Source: Gemmatimonadales bacterium
Lineage (GTDB): Bacteria > Gemmatimonadota > Gemmatimonadetes > Longimicrobiales > Gaopeijiaceae
Assembly (NCBI GenBank): GCA_007695225.1
Contig: REED01000098.1
Location: 1-64,000 of the forward strand
Reading direction: 5' to 3'
Length of the DNA stretch: 64,000 nt
Shown here one piece after another: positions 25,692 to 33,318 of the stretch (position 1 is its first letter; every line of letters starts with the position of its first letter). Made by a program: the position numbers and the translations under genes. The notes under the pieces are model-generated. The model ran no database searches and was not told the origin of the DNA. It worked only from the letters and a program-made list of their open reading frames with translations.

Positions 25692-27152
25692 ATGTCCTTT
25701 GCCCAACCCCTTCTCCCCAGCGGTTCTCCGCTCCTCCTGGTGGTGCTCCTCATCGTCGTCGCGGGGTGTGACTCCACGTCCACCGTCGCTTCCGACCCCC
25801 TGGACCCGGCGCTGGCGGCCGAGGGTCTGAACCTCGGGGCCCCCTGGATGGAGGTCCCTAGAGCGTGGGATGGTCCGGGACTCCCCTTCCCTTCCGAGGA
25901 GAACCCCTGGATCTCCATCCGCCAGGAGCGAATCGAATCCCTGCTGGGGCCTGCCATGGCCCGGGCGGGGGTGGACGCCTGGCTCCTCCTTCTTCGGGAG
26001 AACCACAACGATCCCCTGGCGCATCACGTGGGGGGGGAGAACGCAGGCGGAACAGCGGCCTTCCTATTCTTCCGGGAAGGGGATGGCGAGGACGGGTCCG
26101 TTGGCGTCGGGGTGCGTTCGGTGGCCCTCTCCCCCGCTGGAGAAGCCACCGCACTGGCGGACGTGGGGGTTCATGACACGGTGGTGGTCCTCTCCGGAGA
26201 GAGCGCCCTCCAGGGGGCGGCGCGGATCCTCAGGGAACGGGCACCAGGGGTGATCGCGGTGAATTCATCCAATCTGGCCGTGGCGGACGGGCTCTCCCAC
26301 ACCCAGCGGGTCCAGCTGGAGGAGACGTTCGGCCCGGAGTTGACGTCCCGCCTCGTCTCTTCCGAGGAGCTGGTGGTCCAATGGCTTTCGGTGAAGACCC
26401 CTCGTGAGGTGGAGATCATGGCCCGGGCGGCGGAGATCACCGAGGCCCTGGAGCGGGAGGCGTATGCCCGGGTGATTCCCGGCCGGACCACCGATGCGGA
26501 CGTGGCTGCCTACCTGAACCGTCGAATGGCCCAACTGGGAGTCGAGGACGCCTGGGCGCCGGAGCAGAATCCCAACGTCAATTCGGGCCCGGACCGGGGA
26601 CACTCCCACGCCACCGACCGGGTGATCCGGACCGGAGACTTCATCCAGACCGATTTCGGGATTCGGGTCTGGGGCATGTGGGTCACCGACATCCAACGCT
26701 TTGCCTACGTCCTCGCTCCTGGGGAGACGGCGGCACCTCCCGAGGCGCTCCGCCGTTGGGAGGCGGCGCGACGGGGAAACCGCGCAGCCTTCGATGCGAT
26801 GCGACCTGGTGTCCGGGGGCTGGACGTGGACCTGGCGCAGCGGGTGGTGATGGATGAGGAGGGATCCCTGGATGTCTTCTGGAGCACGGGGCATCCCGTG
26901 GGCTACTGGGCCCATGACGTGGGTCCGGCCCTGTCCGGAGGACAACGGAATCGTCCCCCCTCGCCGGCGGTGGAGCGAATCCTCCTTCCTGGACAGGTCT
27001 TCGCCTTCGACGGATTCTTCGCATGGGAGCTGGATGGAGAGGAGGAAGGGACCAAGACGATCTCGGTGGAGGAGATGGCCGTCATCACCGACGACGGGGC
27101 CCGGTGGCTCGTGCCCCCCCAGGAGGAACTCATCCTCATCCCCCCCCAGTAG
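25692..27152 (+). CDS. M24-family (Xaa-Pro aminopeptidase-like) lipoprotein
   Basis: A 486-residue exported protein with a lipobox IVVAGC (lipid cysteine C26). The N-terminal creatinase-like domain is followed by the pita-bread M24 domain. The metal ligands appear as D in QTDFG, D in VTDIQR, H in STGHPVG, D in FAFDGFF and E in SVEEMAVI. The fourth position is usually glutamate (EPG), so this member is slightly divergent. Substrate and direction of action are unknown; a peptidase in the periplasm or on the cell surface is the best guess. It begins 30 bases after the iron permease. Confidence 0.85.
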   Translation: MSFAQPLLPSGSPLLLVVLLIVVAGCDSTSTVASDPLDPALAAEGLNLGAPWMEVPRAWDGPGLPFPSEENPWISIRQERIESLLGPAMARAGVDAWLLLLRENHNDPLAHHVGGENAGGTAAFLFFREGDGEDGSVGVGVRSVALSPAGEATALADVGVHDTVVVLSGESALQGAARILRERAPGVIAVNSSNLAVADGLSHTQRVQLEETFGPELTSRLVSSEELVVQWLSVKTPREVEIMARAAEITEALEREAYARVIPGRTTDADVAAYLNRRMAQLGVEDAWAPEQNPNVNSGPDRGHSHATDRVIRTGDFIQTDFGIRVWGMWVTDIQRFAYVLAPGETAAPPEALRRWEAARRGNRAAFDAMRPGVRGLDVDLAQRVVMDEEGSLDVFWSTGHPVGYWAHDVGPALSGGQRNRPPSPAVERILLPGQVFAFDGFFAWELDGEEEGTKTISVEEMAVITDDGARWLVPPQEELILIPPQ

Positions 27153-27307
27153 CTCTGATCCGGGCCAGGACATTAAGTTCCCCGGTCGGGCGATCATCGG
27201 CCATCACGGGTCAGGACAGGTGACGCCCGAGCAGGGAGGGCGGGAGGCAGGAGGGGCCAGCCCTTGCCTAAGGACCCGTTCCCATGGCAAGGTGGGGGCG
27301 CTAGGGT

Positions 27308-27374
27308 CGATGCTTCCTCGCGGCGTGGACTGGATCCGTGGCAGGGTCCTTCCGCCCTTTCGTCGGAAGCATCG
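27308..27374 (+). ncRNA. Stem-loop in the 5' leader of the universal stress gene
   Basis: An exact 10-base inverted repeat (27308-27317 with 27365-27374) encloses 47 bases that themselves can pair (GGAC with GTCC, flanked by GGCG and CGCC). It ends 32 bases before the start codon and leaves the AAGGAG ribosome-binding site free. It might be a regulatory leader; no known riboswitch class fits. Confidence 0.35.
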
Positions 27375-27406
27375 TCCCCATCTACTTTTCATTTAAGGAG
27401 CAGCGA

Positions 27407-28261
27407 ATGTTCAAACGTGCTTTGGTCTCGATGGACCTCTCCCCCGCCACGGAAGCCCTGGTGGCCAGCCTTCCCGGGTTGAAGGACTATGGCGTGGAGG
27501 AGATCATCCTCGTCCATGTGGCCAAGCCGGTCTCCTATCCCGTGTCCCAGTCCATCGCCCAGGTAGAGGCGCTTCGTCAGCGACTTGGACGGTTGAAGGA
27601 GGCGCTGGAAAAGACTGGATTCTCCGTGGAGGTGGATGTTCCCATCGGGGCTCCGGCGGTGGAGGTGGCCCGGGAGGCGGAAGAGCGGGGCGCTGACGTG
27701 GTGGTCCTGGGATCCCGAAGCCATTCCCGGGCGCGGGAGGCGTTCGTCGGATCGGTCGCCTGGGAAGTGGTGCGGCGCTCCTTGGTGCCCGTCCTGCTTC
27801 AGCGGATCGAAGCGTCCCGTCCCGATCCCGAGGCGGCCCTTGAGATCCGAGCCTCAGGTCTTCCGGATCGCGTGATCCACCCCACGGACTTCTCGCCGGT
27901 GGCGGAGCGGGCCTTCGCCTGGGTTGAGGCGCTGGCGCGCCGGAATGTGAACCACTTCGTTCTGCTCCATGTCCATCCCGTCGGAGATGAAACGGCCCGT
28001 ACCGAAGCGAAGATCCAGCTCGAAGCCCTGGCTGAGCGGCTTACGGCAGCTGGGGCCACGGATGTGAAGGTGGAACTGAGGGGGGGCTCGCCTTCTGAGG
28101 AGATCCTGGGGATGGGAGGTCGGAATCCCGATCACCTGGTGGTGATGGGCACCCACGGGAAGGGATTCTTCCCAGGGATCGTCCTGGGAAGTGAGAGCCG
28201 GCAGGTAGTTCGCAGGGCGGGCGCTCCCGTTCTCCTGGTGCCGGCCATCGAGGAAGACTGA
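27407..28261 (+). CDS. Tandem universal stress protein
   Basis: A 284-residue protein of two UspA domains. Domain 1 (about 1-145) starts MFKRALVSMDLSPA and contains VVLGSRSHSR. Domain 2 (about 155-284) starts VIHPTDFSPVAERA and contains the ATP-binding signature VMGTHGKG followed after about nine residues by GSESRQVV, the usual G-2x-G-9x-G-S/T pattern. Domain 1 keeps G-S-R-S-H but is less canonical. Function is stress survival in general terms. The start is fixed by AAGGAG six bases upstream of ATG. A structured leader precedes it and the histidine kinase gene converges on it. Confidence 0.92.
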   Translation: MFKRALVSMDLSPATEALVASLPGLKDYGVEEIILVHVAKPVSYPVSQSIAQVEALRQRLGRLKEALEKTGFSVEVDVPIGAPAVEVAREAEERGADVVVLGSRSHSRAREAFVGSVAWEVVRRSLVPVLLQRIEASRPDPEAALEIRASGLPDRVIHPTDFSPVAERAFAWVEALARRNVNHFVLLHVHPVGDETARTEAKIQLEALAERLTAAGATDVKVELRGGSPSEEILGMGGRNPDHLVVMGTHGKGFFPGIVLGSESRQVVRRAGAPVLLVPAIEED

Positions 28262-28266
28262 CCGGA

Positions 28267-28288
28267 GCCGCCCCCTGGGAGAGGCGGC
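28267..28288. terminator. Hairpin between convergent genes
   Basis: GCCGCC and GGCGGC pair around a 10-base loop in the 56-base gap between the stop codons of the stress protein and the kinase. There is no U-run, so it is a weak bidirectional terminator candidate. Confidence 0.35.
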
Positions 28289-28317
28289 CCTCCCGGCAAT
28301 GGGAAGACAAGCAGGAG

Positions 28318-30201
28318 TCAGTGGACCGGCGGTTCGCCCTCACCCTGAGTGGAGAGGGCGGCCGCCGGTTCCGCTTTGTCTCCCTCCCCCTCCGCTGGCT
28401 CCGCAAGGAGCGCTCGAAGTATCTCAACGATCCGGCCTGGCTCGAAGGGGGGCGCGAGCAGAGGCACTTCGGAGGGGATTCCCTCCCGCTTCCGATGGGC
28501 CTGCAGGCTTTCCTCCGCCGCATCCCGACCCCGCCGGTCGAGCACCACTGAGGGAAGTTCGGGGCGTGAGCGCCTTGCGGCCCGCACCACGGCCATCCCC
28601 TTCCCTCCTCCCTCCAGTTCCCGTTCCACGATGACGGCTGCGAGATGTCCGCCATCCCGGGTGAGCACTCGCTCCGCTTCCGAGACGGAGGACGCACTCA
28701 GGACCTCGAACCCTTCACGGTCCAACGCACGCCGGAGGAGTCGGGCGAGGAAGGGATCGTCCTCGAGGAGGAGAACCTGGAGTCGGACCTCGGCCGCAGG
28801 AGCGTCCACGGCATGGGCCTCCGGCTGGGCCACCGCTTCCACCAGGAGTGGGAGGGAGAGGGTCACGCGGGTGCCCTTCCCCCGGACGGAGGACAGATCC
28901 ACCCACCCTCCGTGGCCTTCCGTCACCGCCTGGACCAGGGGGAGCCCCAGGCCGATTCTTCCCCGGGCTGCGCCTTCACCGTTTCCGTCCCGAGAGAAGA
29001 AGGGTTCGAAGATCCAGGGCAGGTCCCGTGGTGAGATCCCCTCGCCATCGTCCTCCACGATGATACGGGCCATCTCCCGGCCGCCGGAACCGCGACTCCG
29101 CTGCACCTGCACCCGGACCCTTCCGCCCTCCGGTGAAGCACGCCGGGCATTTCGGATGAGTTCGTCTACCGCCCGCTCCAGGAGATCGGGGTGCGACCGC
29201 ACGGGCACCTTCTCGAAGGAAGGGATCAAGGTGAGGCCGACCTTCTCGCCGGTGAGTTTGCCCAGGCGGCTTCCGATCCGTCCGAGAAAGGCGTTCAGTT
29301 CCAGGGGGTGGAGGGAGGTGAGACCATCCCTTGTCCAGCGGAGGAAGCCGTGGACCCGGGTTCGGGCCCGGGTGCCCGCCTCCCGGGCCTCTGCCAAGAG
29401 TTCCTGGTCCTCGGGGCGTTCGGCCAATGATGGATCCAGCAGCGCCAGGTACCCATCCTGGATCTCCAGGAGATGAAGAAGTTCATGGGCCAGATCCGCC
29501 GCCAGGATCCCTGAGCCCTCCATCGCTCGAAGGCGGGCCAGCCGCGCCCGAAGTTCCCGTTCTCCTCCGGCCGGAGAGCTGCGGGGGTTGGGAGCCGAAG
29601 GCACGGGGGTGTGGGATACGGCGGCTGGCGCGTGGGAAGTGTGAGGCTGCATTTCCGCCGACTTCTCGTCGAGGAGGGGCTGGAGGAGCTCCTCGGCCTG
29701 GTGGGTGAGGAGCTGGGCATGCTCCCGGTCTTCGGGACTCCAGGCCCGGGGACCCGAGAATTCTTCGAAGGTCAGGAATCCCCTCACCACATTGCCCTGG
29801 CGCAGGGGGACGGCCAGGAGGGCGCGCACCCCCTCCTCCTGGAGGTAGCTCCGGAGGGGACGGGCCGCGGGAACCCCGTTCTCCACGTCCTCCATCACCA
29901 GCACGGAGAGCGACTCCAGGAGTCCAGCGGTGTGTCGCCCGAGGTCATCCTCGAAGGCTTGAACATCCTCGTGACGATCTTCCTCCCGCATGTACGCCGT
30001 AAGGCGGATAGGCTGGGAGCCATCCGGTGCCACCAGCCAGATCGAGGCGCGCTGGCTTCGGAGCAGTCGCGTCCCTTCCCGGGTGAGGTGCCGAAGACTG
30101 ATCAGGGATTCCGGCTCACCGGGGAAGCTTGACGTACCTCCCCCCGCTCGTTCGATGACCACTGGAGCCAGGATGCCTGGAAGTGTGGTTGGATCTTTCA
30201 T
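28318..30201 (-). CDS. GAF-domain hybrid histidine kinase with degenerate receiver
   Basis: A 627-residue soluble signalling protein. A GAF-like domain covers about 30-175. The dimerisation helix carries H239 in DLAHELLHLL, which is not followed by the usual N-P. The HATPase domain has N-box N351, the G1 box DDGEGI and G2 box RIGLGLPLV. A C-terminal receiver-like domain (about 475-600) starts LLLEDDPFLARLL, but the expected phospho-acceptor aspartate is glutamate (E526 in VIVERE), and the conserved lysine before PF is missing (LAPPFEP). The last domain is probably a pseudo-receiver used for binding. No transmembrane helix is seen, so the signal is cytoplasmic. No response regulator gene is adjacent. 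Confidence 0.85.
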   Translation of the reverse strand: MKDPTTLPGILAPVVIERAGGGTSSFPGEPESLISLRHLTREGTRLLRSQRASIWLVAPDGSQPIRLTAYMREEDRHEDVQAFEDDLGRHTAGLLESLSVLVMEDVENGVPAARPLRSYLQEEGVRALLAVPLRQGNVVRGFLTFEEFSGPRAWSPEDREHAQLLTHQAEELLQPLLDEKSAEMQPHTSHAPAAVSHTPVPSAPNPRSSPAGGERELRARLARLRAMEGSGILAADLAHELLHLLEIQDGYLALLDPSLAERPEDQELLAEAREAGTRARTRVHGFLRWTRDGLTSLHPLELNAFLGRIGSRLGKLTGEKVGLTLIPSFEKVPVRSHPDLLERAVDELIRNARRASPEGGRVRVQVQRSRGSGGREMARIIVEDDGEGISPRDLPWIFEPFFSRDGNGEGAARGRIGLGLPLVQAVTEGHGGWVDLSSVRGKGTRVTLSLPLLVEAVAQPEAHAVDAPAAEVRLQVLLLEDDPFLARLLRRALDREGFEVLSASSVSEAERVLTRDGGHLAAVIVERELEGGGKGMAVVRAARRSRPELPSVVLDRRGRDAAEESLQAHRKREGIPSEVPLLAPPFEPGRIVEILRALLAEPAEGEGDKAEPAAALSTQGEGEPPVH

Positions 30202-30301
30202 GCTACCCGCGACCCGCCCGCGTCAGGTAAAGAGCGCGATGGAGGTTGAACGAAAGGAAGCGAAGGCCGGAGACTCCCGGTTCACCGAACCTCCCAAGCT
30301 A

Positions 30302-30339
30302 CGGAAACAAATGTTGTCTCCACAAGGACGACGTTTCCG
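30302..30339. promoter_or_regulatory. Inverted repeat upstream of the hybrid kinase
   Basis: CGGAAAC and GTTTCCG form 7-base arms 24 bases apart, in an unusually AT-rich patch 101-138 bases upstream of the kinase start. It may overlap a promoter; I cannot assign -35/-10 boxes with confidence. The rest of the 232-base gap shows nothing else. Confidence 0.3.
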
Positions 30340-30433
30340 GGAAGGGGTATAGACCGGTGCCACGAGGGGATTTTGCGAGGGAGTCTCGGAAGATGAGCGG
30401 CGAATCCAGGGGGACCGGGCGATAGAGTTCCCA

Positions 30434-30925
30434 TCAACCCGCGCTCTCACGACCCCAGTCCTCCCATCTGTCCATGCCTTCTCGGAGAAATCGGGCGTCT
30501 GCCGGAGCCAGCCGAAGTGCTCGAGCCTCGGTTGGTGTGACCCAGCGCAGCTGAGCGTGCTCCAGGGGCTGGGGTTCGCCCTCGACATTGGATGCCCAGA
30601 ATCGGATCAGGAAAGAGGTGCCGGGGTCCCTGGCGGTGAAGAGGCAGGGACCCACTTCCACAAGGGCGACGCCCAGTTCTTCCTGGAGTTCCCGGGCGAG
30701 CGCGCCCCATTCTGATTCGCCATCCCCCACCTTCCCTCCTGGGAACTCCCATAAGCCCCCGTGCCTCTTCCCCGCCTGGCGCTGGGCCAATAGGCAGCGA
30801 TCACCCCTCCGGATCACGGCGGCCACCACAGGAATCGCCGAGGAGGGGATACGGGGCTCACCCTCCCCGAGACCGGCTTCTGCCGGGTCCGGAGTGGCGG
30901 GAGGTTGGGGATTGGTGAATGGCAT
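30434..30925 (-). CDS. Nudix hydrolase, MutT-like
   Basis: A 163-residue Nudix protein. The Nudix box is complete: GGKVGDGE, seven residues, then RELQEELGV. The first strand region VVAAVIRRGDRCLLAQR and LWEFPGGK match MutT/8-oxo-dGTPase-type enzymes that sanitise oxidised nucleotides or related pyrophosphates. The exact substrate is unknown. The start is uncertain: this ATG gives a Pro-rich extension of about 30 residues with no clear ribosome-binding site, and the frame is open further upstream. It is divergent from the CBS gene. Confidence 0.85.
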   Translation of the reverse strand: MPFTNPQPPATPDPAEAGLGEGEPRIPSSAIPVVAAVIRRGDRCLLAQRQAGKRHGGLWEFPGGKVGDGESEWGALARELQEELGVALVEVGPCLFTARDPGTSFLIRFWASNVEGEPQPLEHAQLRWVTPTEARALRLAPADARFLREGMDRWEDWGRESAG

Positions 30926-31126
30926 GGGAGGGGACAATGGGGGGAAGCACGGGTCGGGGCAACCCGCTCCGGAAGGAGACGGAGGTTCTCCATGCCGCAC
31001 CCGCGACTGGCGCTGGCACGTTTCCTTCAACACCTTCCCATTGGGTCGACGGGTAACCCGCGTGCGGCGGTCCCTATAGATCCCCGAGAGCGTTTCCTTC
31101 CAATCCGAATCAGGCGAAGAATCTCC

Positions 31127-31906
31127 ATGTCCAACTATCAGGTGCCGGTCAAACTCTACATGTCGGCCCCGGTCCTTTCCGTTCGCCCAGACGCGTCCCT
31201 TGAGGAGGCCTACGACGTCATGGTGGAGGGGCGGATCTCCTCCCTTCCCGTCCTGGACCAGGAGCGACTCCTGGTTGGGCTCATCTCCCGGACCGACCTC
31301 CTACGAATCGGTCGCCAGGAGTCCGGAAGCCGACCGGAGTCTGACTTACTGACCCTTCCTGACCGCACGGTATCGGACGAAATGACCCGTGATGTGCTCA
31401 CCGTGTCCCCTGAGATGACCCTGGAGGTAGCCGCCGGTCTGATGGTGAAGCATCGGGTGCATCGGGTGGTGGTCACCGAGGACGGGAAGGCGCTGGGACT
31501 CCTGAGTACACGGGACCTGATGCGGGCCATCGACGAGAAGGGGACGAACCTCCCCCTGTCCGAATGCATGTCATCGCCGGTGTTCACGATCCGGGCGGAA
31601 GAGCCCCTGGGGATGGCTGTCGAGCGCCTGGAAAAGGCCCGGGTGTCGGGATTGGTTGTGGTGGAGGATGAGTGGCCGGTAGGGGTTTTCACCCAGCCGG
31701 AGGCTTTGGAGGCCCGGTACCTTCCGCGGGCCACGGCGGTGGGAGATGTCATGAGCCCCCGGATCCTCACCCTGGCCTCCCGGACCCGACTGCATCGTGC
31801 TGCTGCCCAGGCGGCCACCACCGGCGTCCGTAGGGTCGTGGTGCAGGATGGGGAGCGCCTGGTGGGCATTCTGTCCGGGCTGGACTTCGCACAGGCCGTC
31901 AAATGA
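31127..31906 (+). CDS. Four-CBS-domain protein
   Basis: A 259-residue soluble protein made of four CBS motifs in two Bateman pairs: about 8-65 (MSAPVLSVRPDASLEEAYDV), 78-135 (MTRDVLTVSPEMTLEVAAGL), 145-195 (MSSPVFTIRAEEP) and 207-259 (MSPRILTLASRT). CBS pairs bind adenine nucleotides and sense energy state or act as adaptors. No effector domain is attached. The start is the ATG giving MSNYQVP. A strong hairpin follows the stop codon directly. Confidence 0.88.
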   Translation: MSNYQVPVKLYMSAPVLSVRPDASLEEAYDVMVEGRISSLPVLDQERLLVGLISRTDLLRIGRQESGSRPESDLLTLPDRTVSDEMTRDVLTVSPEMTLEVAAGLMVKHRVHRVVVTEDGKALGLLSTRDLMRAIDEKGTNLPLSECMSSPVFTIRAEEPLGMAVERLEKARVSGLVVVEDEWPVGVFTQPEALEARYLPRATAVGDVMSPRILTLASRTRLHRAAAQAATTGVRRVVVQDGERLVGILSGLDFAQAVK

Positions 31907-31910
31907 GATG

Positions 31911-31948
31911 GGCGTCGGGTCCCGGGAATGTCACCGGGGCCCGACGCC
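31911..31948 (+). terminator. Strong hairpin after the CBS gene
   Basis: Two 15-base arms with a single G-U pair enclose an 8-base loop (GAATGTCA), starting four bases after the CBS stop codon. The stem is very stable but lacks a following U-run, so it may need Rho or act as a 3' stabiliser. Confidence 0.6.
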
Positions 31949-32043
31949 GGCTCGGTGCCCACTACCTTCCTGCTCCATGATTCCACCTCCTCCCTCGCGC
32001 CTTTCCCCATGGATCTGCTTCTTCATCTCCGGGGGAACCTGAT

Positions 32044-32117
32044 CGGCTCCAACGAAGATCCAGGGCCGCCTCCCTTCTCCCTTCGGTGGCGCCCTGTACT
32101 TCTTCAACAGCATTCTG
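32044..32117. repeat. Partial dispersed repeat, copy B
   Basis: Read on the minus strand this begins with the repeat terminus (GCTGTTGAAGAAGTACAGGG, then CGCCACCG). It continues with CGAAGGGAGAAGGG and GCGGCCCTGGATCTTCG, which match positions 141-185 inside copy A. The second terminus is not found nearby, so it is a one-ended or internally deleted copy. It lies in the gap between the CBS gene and copD, which converge. Confidence 0.7.
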
Positions 32118-32144
32118 ATCTCTCCGAGGGCCCTGGAACATCCT

Positions 32145-33146
32145 TCAATGGGCCCCCGGTGGAAGCGGGGTGGCCACCAGAAGGGCCGTGAGCAGGATCA
32201 CCACCGCAGCCCCGGCCACTTCCAACCACGCACTGCGGCGCACCCACCTTCTTCCCACTGGCGTGTCCACCCGGGGGAGGCCCTTTCGCCAATTCACGAA
32301 GCCCATCCCCATGACGCCCAGGGCAGCCAGGATCTTCAGGGAAAGCGTTCTTCCATAGGCTTCCCGCCAGAGAACAGACCACTCGTGAACGTGAAGGCCG
32401 GAAAGGATGACTCCCAGGAACACCAGGACCCCCACCGCCGCCATGGCCAGGGGGGAAAAGGCCCGGAGTTGGATTCCCAGGAGTGGGACATCGCTGTTCT
32501 TCCCGGGGGTCACGGCCAGGATCAGCGCCAGGGTCCCCACCCAGGCACCTGCTGCCAGGAGGTGTCCGGCATCCACCCCCACGGCCATGGCGGTGTTGAC
32601 GGGAACCGACATGGCGTGACTGGAAAGGGAGAGGGTCAGGGCCAGGAACCCCACCATCCCAGCCACCACTCTCCACGGCCAGGGCCATTCCAGGAGCCTG
32701 GGGCCTTCCCGGGGGATGCCCTCCGGGGTGAGTCCAGGGGAGGGGGGCTGGGCTCCGCCCCAGGGGCCACGGAGGAGGAGGAATCCTCCCACCAGGAGGA
32801 GGAGCACTCCGCCCTGGGCCATCCAGACCTTTCCCCAGAAGGTTTGCTGCAGAAGGAACGCCACGTCCTCTGAAAGGGGAACGAACGGGTCCCTGAACTC
32901 CTGGAGCTGGCTCCAGAGCCGGAGCCCCCACACGGGAAGCAGGAGGAGGGCCAGGATGGCGCCTGCGCCGGCCATCCGCCGCTCCAGGCGAAGGATCTCG
33001 GGGTACTCCCTTGGGGGGTAGGCCTGGCCCAGGTGGAGCCGGAGACGGGGGACCACCGCACCCCTCCAGGAGACCACACCGATGAGGAGGACGACCCCGG
33101 AGAAGAGCGCCCATCGGAGGAGGGGTAGAGCCAGTAGCTCCATCAT
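32145..33146 (-). CDS. CopD-family copper-transport membrane protein
   Basis: A 333-residue inner-membrane protein with about eight hydrophobic segments. The CopD domain part reads LTLSLSSHAMSV, then DAGHLLAAGAWVGTL, and later GVILSGLHVH; the conserved histidines fit copper binding or transfer across the membrane. No CopC gene is adjacent, although some CopD proteins act alone. It begins at a double ATG. It is followed by repeat copy B and converges on the CBS gene. Confidence 0.8.
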   Translation of the reverse strand: MMELLALPLLRWALFSGVVLLIGVVSWRGAVVPRLRLHLGQAYPPREYPEILRLERRMAGAGAILALLLLPVWGLRLWSQLQEFRDPFVPLSEDVAFLLQQTFWGKVWMAQGGVLLLLVGGFLLLRGPWGGAQPPSPGLTPEGIPREGPRLLEWPWPWRVVAGMVGFLALTLSLSSHAMSVPVNTAMAVGVDAGHLLAAGAWVGTLALILAVTPGKNSDVPLLGIQLRAFSPLAMAAVGVLVFLGVILSGLHVHEWSVLWREAYGRTLSLKILAALGVMGMGFVNWRKGLPRVDTPVGRRWVRRSAWLEVAGAAVVILLTALLVATPLPPGAH

Positions 33147-33318
33147 CCTTCAGGTCCCTGGGGTGAGGGAGCCCTTGCCGGGAGACATTGAGAGGGCGGG
33201 GGAAGGCTCACGTAGTTCCTGACAGGGGTTCGGGGGGTGTGGGGCGGCCCAGGGGAGGACGATGGAGCCCCTCGATTATCCCCTTTGGCCGCGGGGTGGA
33301 CAAGGGTGGCCCGACGGT

